A model generated the notes under the pieces. That model made no database searches. It had not been told where the DNA came from and saw nothing but the letters and a program-made list of their open reading frames with translations. From positions 62,001 to 126,000 of the forward strand of contig NZ_MZGS01000017.1 of the NCBI RefSeq assembly GCF_003111625.1: a stretch of DNA of 64,000 nt, written 5' to 3'. Below, piece by piece: positions 1 to 7,617 of this stretch. The first letter of the stretch is position 1. Each line of letters begins with the position of its first letter. A program made the position numbers and the translations under genes. Source of the DNA: Methanobrevibacter thaueri (GTDB lineage Archaea; Methanobacteriota; Methanobacteria; Methanobacteriales; Methanobacteriaceae).

Positions 1-1
1 T

Positions 2-283
2 CCGGACTTGTCTTTCACAGCCACTGCAGACAAGATGAATGCCATAGCGGATGAGGATGTTGACATACTGGTGCACCTTTGCCCAAATTGCCATATTCAA
101 TTTGACAGGTATCAGCATCTCATAGCCGAAAGGGAAGGTAGAGAATTCAGGGCAATTCATCTAAACATTGCACAGTTCATTGCATTGGCCATGGGGGGAG
201 ACATGGATAAGGTAATTGGTGCCAAGGCACATACGGTGCCTATTGATTCAGTTATAAAGCAGCTGAAGGAGGTAGAGAAATGA
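2..283 (+). CDS. hdrB: Heterodisulfide reductase subunit B, C-terminal part (5' cut by window)
   Basis: This is the last 93 codons of a gene that enters from the left edge; the frame is open to the first base. The segment LCPNCHIQFDRYQ is the second half of a CCG domain, the cysteine-rich fold of HdrB that holds the non-cubane [4Fe-4S] clusters, with the terminal CPNC pair at about residues 25-28 of the visible part. HdrB is the subunit that reduces the CoM-S-S-CoB heterodisulfide at the end of methanogenesis. The stop overlaps the start of hdrA by four bases (ATGA), so the two are translationally coupled. HdrC may lie upstream, outside the window. Identity as a CCG-domain protein next to hdrA is firm; which HdrB paralogue it is cannot be told from this fragment. 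Confidence 0.9.
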   Translation, partial: PDLSFTATADKMNAIADEDVDILVHLCPNCHIQFDRYQHLIAEREGREFRAIHLNIAQFIALAMGGDMDKVIGAKAHTVPIDSVIKQLKEVEK

Positions 284-2589
284 GGGATGATTTGAAAGTT
301 GGCGTGTTTTTATGTGAGTGTGGAGGAAACATTTCAGATATTGTGGATTTGGATAAGGTTCGTGAGGAACTTGATGTTGAATTTATTGGGCAATTCGAAA
401 ACCTGTGTTCATTGAATGGGCGTAAGATAATACGTGATGCCATATTTGACCATGATTTGGACAGGGTAGTCGTTGCAGCATGCTCACCGATAAGCCATGA
501 AAAGACATTCCAGGACTATGTGAAGCCACTAAATCCGTATCTGATGGACATGGCCAACATACGTGAACAGTGTTCATGGGTTCACTCAGATAAGGAAAAG
601 GCAACTCACAAGGCCATAACTTTAATCAACGCATCAATCGAAAAGGTAAAGCAATCCGATGCAGTCGACCCGATTTACTGCCAGACACCTGATGAGGTTG
701 CGGTTATAGGTGGAGGAATAGCCGGAATGAATGCGGCATTGTCCCTTGCAAAACAGGGAACAAAGGTAACCCTCATTGAACAGTCCCCTTCAATAGGAGG
801 GCACATGGCAAAGATAGGTAAGGTGTTCTCACCTGTCAAGATAGCAGAGGAATGTGGAATGTGTCTCTTAAACCCTATACTCAACGAGCTCGTCTGGAAC
901 GATAATATTGAAGTATTGACAAACACAAAGGTCATTGAAGCCGAAAGACGGGCCGGAACATACAATCTCATACTGGAGAAATCCCCTCGTTACGTCGACA
1001 CGGAAAAGTGCATAGCATGTGGAAAGTGTGCGGAGGCATGTGAAGTGGAGGTGCCGAACGATTGGAACGATAACCTGTCCATGAGAAAGGCGATATACAG
1101 GCCTTTCGGACAGTCATACCCTGAAGCTTACGTAATAGACATGGACAACTGTACAAAATGCAGCAATTGCGTAAAGGCATGTAACATGAAGGCCATCCGG
1201 CTCAGGGGGAGGTCCGAAAGAATCCCATTGCAGGTGGGGTCAATCATTGTGGCAACAGGTCACAAGCTCTTTGACATGGAAAAACGTCCGGAATACGGTT
1301 ACACAAGATATGATGATGTGATAACCCAGTCTGAATTGGGCCGTATTACCGGTGTAAACGGTCCGACAAAGGGAAAGCTATTGAAATCCAATGGTGAGGT
1401 TCCAAAACGTGTCGTAATGATACAGTGTGTCGGGTCCCGTGATGAAAAGCCTGACGGGCACAGATACTGCTCAAAGATATGCTGTACCGTGGCGCTCAAG
1501 AATGCGAACATCATCAAGCACAAGTATCCCGACACCGATGTTCTCATCTGCTATACAGATGTGAGGACCCCTGGAATGTTTGAGAAATACTACAAGCACA
1601 CCCAGGAAAACGAGGTGAGATTCCTGCGTGGCCGTCCGGGCGAAGTGGTCAAGAAAGGAGACAACTTCATTGTCAGAACAGAGGACACCCTGAAAGGCGA
1701 GTTCGTCGAAATCGAAGCGGACATGGTGGTATTGTCAACAGCCATGGAGCCGTCTGCAGGAACCTGTGAAATAGCTGAAATTCTGAATGTGGGAACAACT
1801 GAAGATGGATTCATCAAGGAATCACATCCGAAAATCAAGCCTGTGGCTACTGATGTTCAGGGAATATTCGTATGCGGAACAGCACATGAGCCAAAGGACA
1901 TTACAGATTCAATCATGCAGGCAACTGCCGCAGCATCAAAGGTTGCAGAGTACAATTACGGTGGTGTTGAAATCGAGCCGTTCATTGCAGAAATCGATAC
2001 AGATAAGTGTACAGTCTGCGGGGAATGTATAAGCCGCTGCAAATACAAGTCAATGAGCATTCAAAATGATGAAATCTACATTGATCCTATGAGCTGTACA
2101 GGTTGCGGAAAATGTCTCATTGGGTGCAACCAAAGGGCAATCACTGTCAACGGTAACATTGATGAGAAAATCATGTCTACAATCAAGGGAGCATTGTCTA
2201 AAAAGCAAGAAGGCGAACGCATGATTTTAGTGTTCCTGGACAATATCGGTTACACAGCTGCAGACAACATTGGAGTCAACAGACTGTCATATCCGGAATC
2301 AATCCATATCATCAAGGTGATTTCAGTCAATCGCGTAAGGCCAAGACACATCAAATATGCACTTGAAAACGGTGCCGATGGAGTATTCATTGGTGAATTC
2401 CCAGGAGATCTGATGTATGATGAGGTTGAGCGCAAAATCGGCCGTGTCAAGGATAGGATTGCCGAGTTGGGTGAAAACCCAGAAAGGATTACATTCTCCA
2501 AGGTTTACATTCCTTACTTCTCAGGCCTTGCCCGAAAATTCAATGATTTTGACTTAAAAATTAAGGAATTGGATGAACTTGAATCATGA
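280..2589 (+). CDS. hdrA: Heterodisulfide reductase subunit A with C-terminal MvhD-like extension
   Basis: HdrA is the FAD-containing electron-bifurcating subunit that links ferredoxin reduction to heterodisulfide reduction. The N-terminal domain (1-135) has the FLCECGG signature. The FAD site GGGIAG is near residue 145, followed by the HdrA-type CGMC motif near 193. Ferredoxin-like clusters follow: CIACGKCAEAC (~244), CTKCSNCVKAC (~291), then CTVCGECISRC and CTGCGKCLIGC near 575-610. At 769 residues it is about 100 longer than the classical methanobacterial HdrA. The extra tail (about 650-769) resembles MvhD, the subunit that passes electrons from hydrogenase to HdrA, as in HdrA2-type fusions. 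In this tail the positions usually held by [2Fe-2S] cysteines are not cysteine. The start overlaps hdrB by four bases. HdrA identity is firm; the electron donor is unknown. Confidence 0.95.
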   Translation: MRDDLKVGVFLCECGGNISDIVDLDKVREELDVEFIGQFENLCSLNGRKIIRDAIFDHDLDRVVVAACSPISHEKTFQDYVKPLNPYLMDMANIREQCSWVHSDKEKATHKAITLINASIEKVKQSDAVDPIYCQTPDEVAVIGGGIAGMNAALSLAKQGTKVTLIEQSPSIGGHMAKIGKVFSPVKIAEECGMCLLNPILNELVWNDNIEVLTNTKVIEAERRAGTYNLILEKSPRYVDTEKCIACGKCAEACEVEVPNDWNDNLSMRKAIYRPFGQSYPEAYVIDMDNCTKCSNCVKACNMKAIRLRGRSERIPLQVGSIIVATGHKLFDMEKRPEYGYTRYDDVITQSELGRITGVNGPTKGKLLKSNGEVPKRVVMIQCVGSRDEKPDGHRYCSKICCTVALKNANIIKHKYPDTDVLICYTDVRTPGMFEKYYKHTQENEVRFLRGRPGEVVKKGDNFIVRTEDTLKGEFVEIEADMVVLSTAMEPSAGTCEIAEILNVGTTEDGFIKESHPKIKPVATDVQGIFVCGTAHEPKDITDSIMQATAAASKVAEYNYGGVEIEPFIAEIDTDKCTVCGECISRCKYKSMSIQNDEIYIDPMSCTGCGKCLIGCNQRAITVNGNIDEKIMSTIKGALSKKQEGERMILVFLDNIGYTAADNIGVNRLSYPESIHIIKVISVNRVRPRHIKYALENGADGVFIGEFPGDLMYDEVERKIGRVKDRIAELGENPERITFSKVYIPYFSGLARKFNDFDLKIKELDELES

Positions 2590-2600
2590 TTTAATGGATA

Positions 2601-2635
2601 AAGGAGTTAAAAACTCCTTAATCTATTTTTTTTAA
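2601..2635. terminator. Hairpin plus T-tract between hdrA and the winged-helix gene
   Basis: A perfect 8-bp stem (AAGGAGTT at 2601-2608, AACTCCTT at 2612-2619) with a three-base loop is followed by a short gap and a run of eight T residues. It lies between two convergent genes and overlaps the stop codon of the minus-strand regulator. It most likely ends the hdrBA transcript. Confidence 0.6.
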
Positions 2636-2893
2636 AATATTATTTAGAATCTCTAGTCCTAACGGGGTGCATACGTATACCCTTCCCTTAGATGCATTTT
2701 CATTTAGGCATCTAACTAGTTTTTTACTCTTTAAAGTTGATAGGGAATATGAAACCAGAGCGAAATTCATATCAAGTTCCCGGCCAATCTCTGAAGGCAT
2801 CTTATAATCCTCGTTTATTGCCTTTAAAACTTGGACTCTATTTCTTGAAGACAGCACAAATCCGATAAGTCCGTATAATTCTTTCTTATCCAT
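2618..2893 (-). CDS. Small winged-helix transcriptional regulator
   Basis: A 91-residue protein that is nearly all one winged helix-turn-helix domain of the archaeal ArsR/MarR-like kind: a helix pair around residues 20-60 (MPSEIGRELDMN then SYSLSTLKSKKLV as recognition helix) followed by the wing (KGRVYVCTPLGLEIL). No ligand- or metal-binding cysteine motif is visible; the only cysteines are two isolated ones. It is transcribed away from the zinc-ribbon gene, and an 8-bp inverted repeat lies between them. A second regulator of similar build is encoded at 31.1-31.4 kb. The target is unknown; local or autoregulation is a guess. Confidence 0.75.
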   Translation of the reverse strand: MDKKELYGLIGFVLSSRNRVQVLKAINEDYKMPSEIGRELDMNFALVSYSLSTLKSKKLVRCLNENASKGRVYVCTPLGLEILNNILKKID

Positions 2894-2911
2894 AATGTTA
2901 GTTTTTAATTC

Positions 2912-2955
2912 AGTTATAAAACTTTATTTAAAGAGTAAATTGTTTAATTATAACT
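2912..2955. promoter_or_regulatory. Divergent promoter region with 8-bp inverted repeat
   Basis: AGTTATAA (2912-2919) and TTATAACT (2948-2955) are exact inverted copies, flanked by a second, shorter pair (TTAGT near 2899 and ACTAA near 2958). They sit between the winged-helix gene and the zinc-ribbon gene, in front of a TATA-like stretch (TTTATATAAT near 2964) about 27 bases before the start at 2994. A regulator site is plausible, but AT-rich DNA produces such repeats often. Confidence 0.35.
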
Positions 2956-2993
2956 TAACTAATTTTATATAATACTATGGATAAAGTATCTGT

Positions 2994-3326
2994 ATGTCAA
3001 GATGTCCTAAATGTGGTGAGGAACTTAAGGTGAATGCGATATTCTGTCCAAACTGTGGATTTAAGGTCAAATCCGATGATGGCGGCTATGACAAGATGAT
3101 TGCTGATGTCATTTATGTTGACGGCAGGATATCAAAGGCAAAATCAATTGGTGTGGCTATTTTTCTATTGTATATTTTTGCAAACATGTTTTTTGTATTT
3201 CCTTCAATGCTTAGGTTTAGTTTCCTGCTGTTTTTAGGTGCAGTGATAGTTGTTTTCCTAATTGGATTGTTCTATTATTGTGTATGTAGAGGAATAGGAT
3301 TTGTAGTGAGGAGATTCGTGAATTAG
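2994..3326 (+). CDS. Zinc-ribbon protein with membrane segments
   Basis: A 110-residue protein. Residues 1-25 form a zinc ribbon with two CxxC pairs (CPKCGEEL and CPNCGFKV, 15 residues apart). A short polar linker follows, then two strongly hydrophobic stretches (about 50-72 and 76-98) that should be transmembrane helices, and a short basic end. Such small zinc-ribbon membrane proteins are common in Methanobrevibacter and have no known function. The TATA box lies about 27 bases before the ATG, so the message is probably leaderless. The 3' end overlaps the comE stop codon by four bases in convergent orientation. Confidence 0.75.
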   Translation: MSRCPKCGEELKVNAIFCPNCGFKVKSDDGGYDKMIADVIYVDGRISKAKSIGVAIFLLYIFANMFFVFPSMLRFSFLLFLGAVIVVFLIGLFYYCVCRGIGFVVRRFVN

Positions 3327-3856
3327 ATGGATTTCATGAACCTTTCCTTGATTGTAATCGGATCAAGGTCAATGATTGGGGCTGTTGAGTTTCCCGCTTC
3401 TGTCTTGTAGACGATGAAGCTTGCATCATCGCTCTCGATTATGTCCCTCAAGTCGATATCCTCAAAATTAAAGCTGTTTTTGAATCCTACGCTTTGTGCA
3501 ATGTCAACCAAATCAATGAGTTGCGCATAGGTGTCCTGGTTTCCGGTAGAACCGTATGCACCATTGTCGATTACAATCCATGTTAGATTTGCAGGATTGC
3601 TTGCAAATATTGTGACGAGTGAGCCCATGTTCATCAGAAGGGATCCGTCCCCGTCGATGACAATGACCTTTTCATGTGGTTTTGACAGTGCAAGGCCCAA
3701 TCCTATTGAGGATGCAAGGCCCATTGAGCCGATCATGTAGAAGTTCCTGGACCTGTCGTTAATCTCATATAACTCTCTTGACGGAAAACCTATGTTGCAG
3801 ATTACAAGTTCCTCATCAACATAGCTCATTATGTCTTCAATAGCTTCGTATCTCAT
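3323..3856 (-). CDS. comE: Sulfopyruvate decarboxylase, beta subunit
   Basis: This is the thiamine-diphosphate-binding half of sulfopyruvate decarboxylase, which turns 3-sulfopyruvate into sulfoacetaldehyde in coenzyme M synthesis. Its 177 residues match the C-terminal TPP-binding domain of TPP-dependent decarboxylases. The motif starting at VIDGDGSLLMNMGSL (about residue 66) and ending at the IDNGAYGSTG segment is the GDG...NN cofactor and magnesium site. It is directly downstream of comD with four bases between, so the two form an operon and a heteromeric enzyme. Its presence indicates that the cell can carry out this step of coenzyme M synthesis itself. Confidence 0.93.
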   Translation of the reverse strand: MRYEAIEDIMSYVDEELVICNIGFPSRELYEINDRSRNFYMIGSMGLASSIGLGLALSKPHEKVIVIDGDGSLLMNMGSLVTIFASNPANLTWIVIDNGAYGSTGNQDTYAQLIDLVDIAQSVGFKNSFNFEDIDLRDIIESDDASFIVYKTEAGNSTAPIIDLDPITIKERFMKSI

Positions 3857-3860
3857 GTTA

Positions 3861-4361
3861 TCACCAGTAGCTAATGTCCAGAAGTACGCTTACGGGCTTT
3901 CCTTCCTCTTCGGACATTTCCCATCCTAATCTTACGTCATTGTATCCCGCTTCTGAGTCTCCTGGTCTGAAGAATCTGAAGTCCATCGCTTCGAGTATTC
4001 TTGGTGTTGACTCTCCCATAGGGACCTGTCCAACGATGTTTTCTCCTTTTGTTCCTCTGTGACTCATTATCATGAGCAATGGGAATTCATAGAGTTCCAT
4101 AAGGGATTTCAATGCGTTTATTGAGTTTCCAAGTCCTGAATTCTGCATCAATATTGCCGGCTTTTTGCCTCCAAGGTATGCTCCGGCACATATTCCAATC
4201 CCCTCTTCCTCACGGGTGACGGGAATATGGATTATTTCATCATCCTCGTCAATCATATCGAGCAGTTTTGATAGGTTTACGCATGGAACACTAACGACAA
4301 AGTCGATTTCGGCGTCCTTAAGTCCATCATAAATAGCTTCACTACTATCCATATTTATCAC
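3861..4361 (-). CDS. comD: Sulfopyruvate decarboxylase, alpha subunit
   Basis: The 166-residue partner of ComE corresponds to the N-terminal (pyrimidine-binding) domain of TPP-dependent decarboxylases. The segment VTREEEGIGICAGAYLGGKKPA (about residues 49-70) carries the conserved glutamate that activates the cofactor. It is followed by the domain's LMQNSGLGNSINAL segment. It is the first gene of comDE; the two genes split what is one polypeptide in most decarboxylases of this family. Upstream is an AT-rich divergent region shared with cofH. Confidence 0.93.
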   Translation of the reverse strand: MINMDSSEAIYDGLKDAEIDFVVSVPCVNLSKLLDMIDEDDEIIHIPVTREEEGIGICAGAYLGGKKPAILMQNSGLGNSINALKSLMELYEFPLLMIMSHRGTKGENIVGQVPMGESTPRILEAMDFRFFRPGDSEAGYNDVRLGWEMSEEEGKPVSVLLDISYW

Positions 4362-4469
4362 ACATACAATTTTATTGATACTTTAAATTTATTTAAATTA
4401 CTATAAAAAACTATTTAAATTATTTTCATTCAATGTTTTTCAGATTATCAAGAGAATAGACAACGATTT

Positions 4470-4551
4470 TTAATTTAATTAATGTACATTTTAATACATT
4501 ACATTAAATTAATAGTAAACTTTTTATTTAATTTTATACTAATATAAAATC
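4470..4551. promoter_or_regulatory. cofH upstream region with imperfect inverted repeat
   Basis: An imperfect inverted repeat (about 4470-4486 against 4495-4512, cores TTAATTTAAT and ATTAAATTAA with ATGTA/TACAT inside) lies in the comD-cofH divergent region. A TATA-like TTTTTATTTA begins near 4520, about 30 bases before the cofH ATG, and there is no Shine-Dalgarno site, so cofH is probably read from a leaderless transcript. No regulator can be named. Confidence 0.3.
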
Positions 4552-5670
4552 ATGTTTGATAAACTACCTATTTCCTCTAAAACAGAAAGGATATTGACCA
4601 AATCCCTGGATGAGGCAATCACTGTTGAAGAGGCAAATCACTTGATGAATATTCAGGGGCAGGATTTATACTCCCTACTAGCAACAGCGGATTACTTAAG
4701 ACAGGAAATAGTTGGAGACAACGTTACATTCATTAACAACTGCAATATCAACTTTACCAACATTTGTACAGTCAGATGTGGCTTTTGTGCATTCGGTAAG
4801 GATGCGGACGACCCTGATGCATACATATTGTCCGATGAGGAAATCCTGGCAAAGGCCGAAGGTGCCGTGGAGAATGGCGCCCGTGAATTCACCCTGATGG
4901 GAGGAGTTCTTCCGGATGCAGACATTGACTATTATCAACATTTACTTACATTATTGAAGGACAATTATCCTAAGGTGTCCATACACGGATTTTCACCTAC
5001 AATGGTTCGGGATGCCTGTCTGGTGTCCGGAATGGATATCAAGGAAGGATTTGAAATACTTAAGGATGCAGGTTTGGACACATTGCCCGGAACTGCGGCT
5101 GAAATACTGACCGACAGGTCAAGGGAAATCATTTGTCCGGAAAAGGTAAGTGTTGCCGAGTGGATAGATGCCGTCAAGGCAGCTCAGGAAGTTGGAATTC
5201 AGGGATCAGCAACAATAATGTACGGTCATGTGGAAACGTTGGAGGAAAGGGTAGAACATATAGACATTATCAGACAAATTCAAGAAGAGACTCACGGATT
5301 CACAGAGTTTATTCCAATGACTTTTATGCATGAATATTCTCCAATCTTTTTGGAGGGCCAATCAGATCTTGGAGCTACTGGTACACAGGATTTGAAATTA
5401 TATGCCGTTTCAAGATTGATGCTTAGAGATTTACTTCCGAATATCCAGGTGTCCTGGGTAAAAATGGGCTTCAGATTTGCACAGGTCGTGCTGACTGCTG
5501 GTGCAAACGATTTGGGAGGCACATTAGGTGGAGATGAACTTTCAGAGGCTTCAGGAGCACCGGATGGTGTTGATGCATCTATCGGAACTTTAAGCAGAAT
5601 GGTTAAGGACTTGGGAAGAACTCCAATCGAGAGGGATTCAAAGTACAGTGAGTTTTATCCAATAGATTAG
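4552..5670 (+). CDS. cofH: F0 synthase subunit 2, CofH (radical SAM)
   Basis: CofH joins tyrosine to 5-amino-6-ribitylaminouracil by radical SAM chemistry; CofG then closes the ring to give F0, the deazaflavin core of coenzyme F420. The 372-residue length fits the family. The radical SAM cluster motif is in NFTNICTVRCGFCAFG (about residues 66-81), with the CxxxCxxC spacing. The C-terminal part (about 300-360) has the GFRFAQVVLTAGANDLGGT segment typical of the CofH/MqnC/CofG group. CofG is not in the window. The next gene starts 11 bases after the stop, behind an SD that includes the stop codon. Confidence 0.93.
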   Translation: MFDKLPISSKTERILTKSLDEAITVEEANHLMNIQGQDLYSLLATADYLRQEIVGDNVTFINNCNINFTNICTVRCGFCAFGKDADDPDAYILSDEEILAKAEGAVENGAREFTLMGGVLPDADIDYYQHLLTLLKDNYPKVSIHGFSPTMVRDACLVSGMDIKEGFEILKDAGLDTLPGTAAEILTDRSREIICPEKVSVAEWIDAVKAAQEVGIQGSATIMYGHVETLEERVEHIDIIRQIQEETHGFTEFIPMTFMHEYSPIFLEGQSDLGATGTQDLKLYAVSRLMLRDLLPNIQVSWVKMGFRFAQVVLTAGANDLGGTLGGDELSEASGAPDGVDASIGTLSRMVKDLGRTPIERDSKYSEFYPID

Positions 5671-5680
5671 GTGTTTTGGT

Positions 5681-6253
5681 TTGAAGAAATTTATTGTTAT
5701 TGACGGTTTGGACGGTTCCGGAAAGGATACGCAGGTCAATCTGATTGCTGAGGCATATCAAAAGAAGGGCAGGGATGTCACAATACGTTCCCATCCATGC
5801 AATGACAATAAGTTCGGCAGAAAATCAAAGGCTGCACTTCTAAAAACAGGGAAACTGAATCACATAAAGGCAACTATATACTTTGGCCTTGATGCGATAA
5901 GGTCCGTCCAGATGTACTGCCACAACAGGAATACCGATGTCGTAATCTTTTCAAGGTATATTCTGGCGGTGATGTATCTTCCGAATGTGGTTAACACAAT
6001 TGTCTATAAAATCGTGGCATTTGTTCTTCCGACATCTGATTGCATGTTCTTTTTGGACATAACCCCTGAAGAGTCACTTAGAAGAATAGGGTCTCGTGAT
6101 GAAGAAACAGAAATGTTTGAAAATATAGAATCCTTGACTGAAAACCGTGAAAGGTCCAGGAAATTCACATATAACTGGAATGTGGTGTCTGCTGATGACG
6201 CTCCCGATGTGATTTCCGAAAAAATAATAGCTAAATGCTTTGAAACAGATTGA
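5681..6253 (+). CDS. Thymidylate-kinase-like P-loop kinase
   Basis: A 190-residue P-loop kinase with GLDGSGKDTQ at residues 9-18 and a likely TMP-kinase DR-type motif replaced by SRYILAVMYLPN (about 92-103). The lid region around IGSRDEETEMFENIE (about 137-151) is arginine/glutamate rich, as in TMP kinases. Family members phosphorylate dTMP to dTDP, but divergent archaeal members may act on another small substrate. The start is TTG: GGTG of the overlapping TAGGTG sits seven bases upstream and no in-frame ATG is near. It is coupled to cofH. It converges on a small minus-strand gene, with the two stops abutting. Kinase fold is firm; substrate is less so. Confidence 0.75.
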   Translation: MKKFIVIDGLDGSGKDTQVNLIAEAYQKKGRDVTIRSHPCNDNKFGRKSKAALLKTGKLNHIKATIYFGLDAIRSVQMYCHNRNTDVVIFSRYILAVMYLPNVVNTIVYKIVAFVLPTSDCMFFLDITPEESLRRIGSRDEETEMFENIESLTENRERSRKFTYNWNVVSADDAPDVISEKIIAKCFETD

Positions 6254-6511
6254 TTACAATACTTCTTTTATGCCCTCTGATGTGATAATCATCAGGGAAT
6301 TTAGGTTTTCAAGAACCAATGAGACGATAGGGTGTGTTTGGATGTCCTTATGCATGAAAATTATTTCCTTATCCACAATGTCAATCCAGTTTACATGATA
6401 GACGACCACTCCATTGACGATCAGGCCTAAAAACTCAGGCACGAATCTGTTCTCGTTAACTTCCTCAAAGTATTGGTTTTTTCTCAATATTTCTCTTAAA
6501 ACGTTTTCCAT
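6254..6511 (-). CDS. Conserved small protein downstream of priS
   Basis: An 85-residue protein with no family I recognise. It has no cysteines, signal peptide or membrane segment. Predicted content is mixed alpha/beta with a hydrophobic core (FLGLIVNGVVVYHVNWIDIV, about residues 28-47). It starts two bases after the stop of priS, so it is very probably co-translated with primase. A role in replication is suggested only by position. Confidence 0.65.
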   Translation of the reverse strand: MENVLREILRKNQYFEEVNENRFVPEFLGLIVNGVVVYHVNWIDIVDKEIIFMHKDIQTHPIVSLVLENLNSLMIITSEGIKEVL

Positions 6512-6513
6512 TC

Positions 6514-7491
6514 TTATACACCTTTTCTTTCATAAACGAATTTTGGAACTGCCTTATCGAAAGGATCAAAGGTTTCACGGTTCTTGACTTCCATGCATTT
6601 CATGCTCACTTTTGAGTGGAGTGATGACGGCAATCTTAAAATCCTTTTAAGGTCGATTGATACTTTGGCATCGATTGTTGCAAGATTGACTCTTGCCATT
6701 GCATTTACAAGGTTCCTATAGCGTCTAGGGCCTATGTCATTTTTAAACTGACCCCAGTTGTCCCCTTCCAGGTGATGTCTTGCGGCCATGATGTCCTTCA
6801 TCAGTTTCGGGTTGATTCCGTCAAGCTTCTCGTTGCCGACAAGATGCTGTATGTTGAACTTGACCCTGTCAGTGAATATCTTCTGGTATCCTATTGGTAT
6901 TGAGAAGTGCTCGAAGTTGAAGCTTTGGTTTGAGACTTCTGAGTTCACGAATTGTGATTTCGGAACTTCTGCGCCCGCTGCGTATTTCAATACCTCTGAG
7001 CGTAGCTCGCTTCCTGCAACCATCATTTCCTCATCAAGTATTCTGATGTGATATCCTCTCCCTGAATAGATCAGATGGATATTCTTAAGGCCCAAATCAC
7101 CCTGCAAGGTGTCAATTAGGTTGTTTACAATTTCTAAAGCTTCCCCTAGGCAGATTTCGCACACTCCATCGCATTGGCAGGACCTGATCGGTATGTCCTT
7201 TGCGTCAACGTCGAAAATGTATTCCGCCTTTAGCCAGTCCTCCCTACGGCGTGGATTGTTGTAGAAAGCTACTGAGATGTATGCTGCAAATGGGGCCTTG
7301 TATCTTAGGAACTTGCGCAATGACTCTGTTCCTCTAAAGACTTTGTACCTGTCGTTAGGTCCGCGTCCGTTATGGTCAAAACCGAACTCCCTTTTCTTGA
7401 TGTCGGTGGCGATAAAGTCCGGCAGGTCTTTCGGGTCCCATTCTTCACGATAGTATTGTCTTCGCTCTTTAATGGTAGCTTTAGAAAACAT
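6514..7491 (-). CDS. priS: DNA primase, catalytic small subunit PriS
   Basis: The archaeal/eukaryotic-type primase catalytic subunit makes RNA primers for replication. At 325 residues it is of usual length. The metal-binding acidic pair is in YIFDVDAKD (D94 and D96), followed directly by a zinc-binding insert with C105, C107, C111 and C114 (CQCDGVCEIC). The SGRGYHIRI segment (about 143-151) is the conserved SxH motif of archaeo-eukaryotic primases. The partner PriL is encoded on the same strand 1.5 kb upstream; fdhD and an unknown gene lie between them on the opposite strand. Confidence 0.95.
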   Translation of the reverse strand: MFSKATIKERRQYYREEWDPKDLPDFIATDIKKREFGFDHNGRGPNDRYKVFRGTESLRKFLRYKAPFAAYISVAFYNNPRRREDWLKAEYIFDVDAKDIPIRSCQCDGVCEICLGEALEIVNNLIDTLQGDLGLKNIHLIYSGRGYHIRILDEEMMVAGSELRSEVLKYAAGAEVPKSQFVNSEVSNQSFNFEHFSIPIGYQKIFTDRVKFNIQHLVGNEKLDGINPKLMKDIMAARHHLEGDNWGQFKNDIGPRRYRNLVNAMARVNLATIDAKVSIDLKRILRLPSSLHSKVSMKCMEVKNRETFDPFDKAVPKFVYERKGV

Positions 7492-7617
7492 GATTATAGT
7501 TATATTTTCAAAGTATTTATTTTATTTGTTGGTGTGATTTTGTGTTTTTTCATAGCTTCTAAGCTTTGTAAATATAAATATAACAATTGTTAATATATAT
7601 TATCGAGGTTGAAAAAG

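Noticed and set aside
675-2501. Several long minus-strand open frames over hdrA
   Set aside because: They lie wholly inside a well-supported gene, have no family character, and follow from its codon use.
3531-4062. Plus-strand open frames over comE and comD
   Set aside because: They are mirror frames of the sulfopyruvate decarboxylase genes, with no recognisable product or ribosome site.
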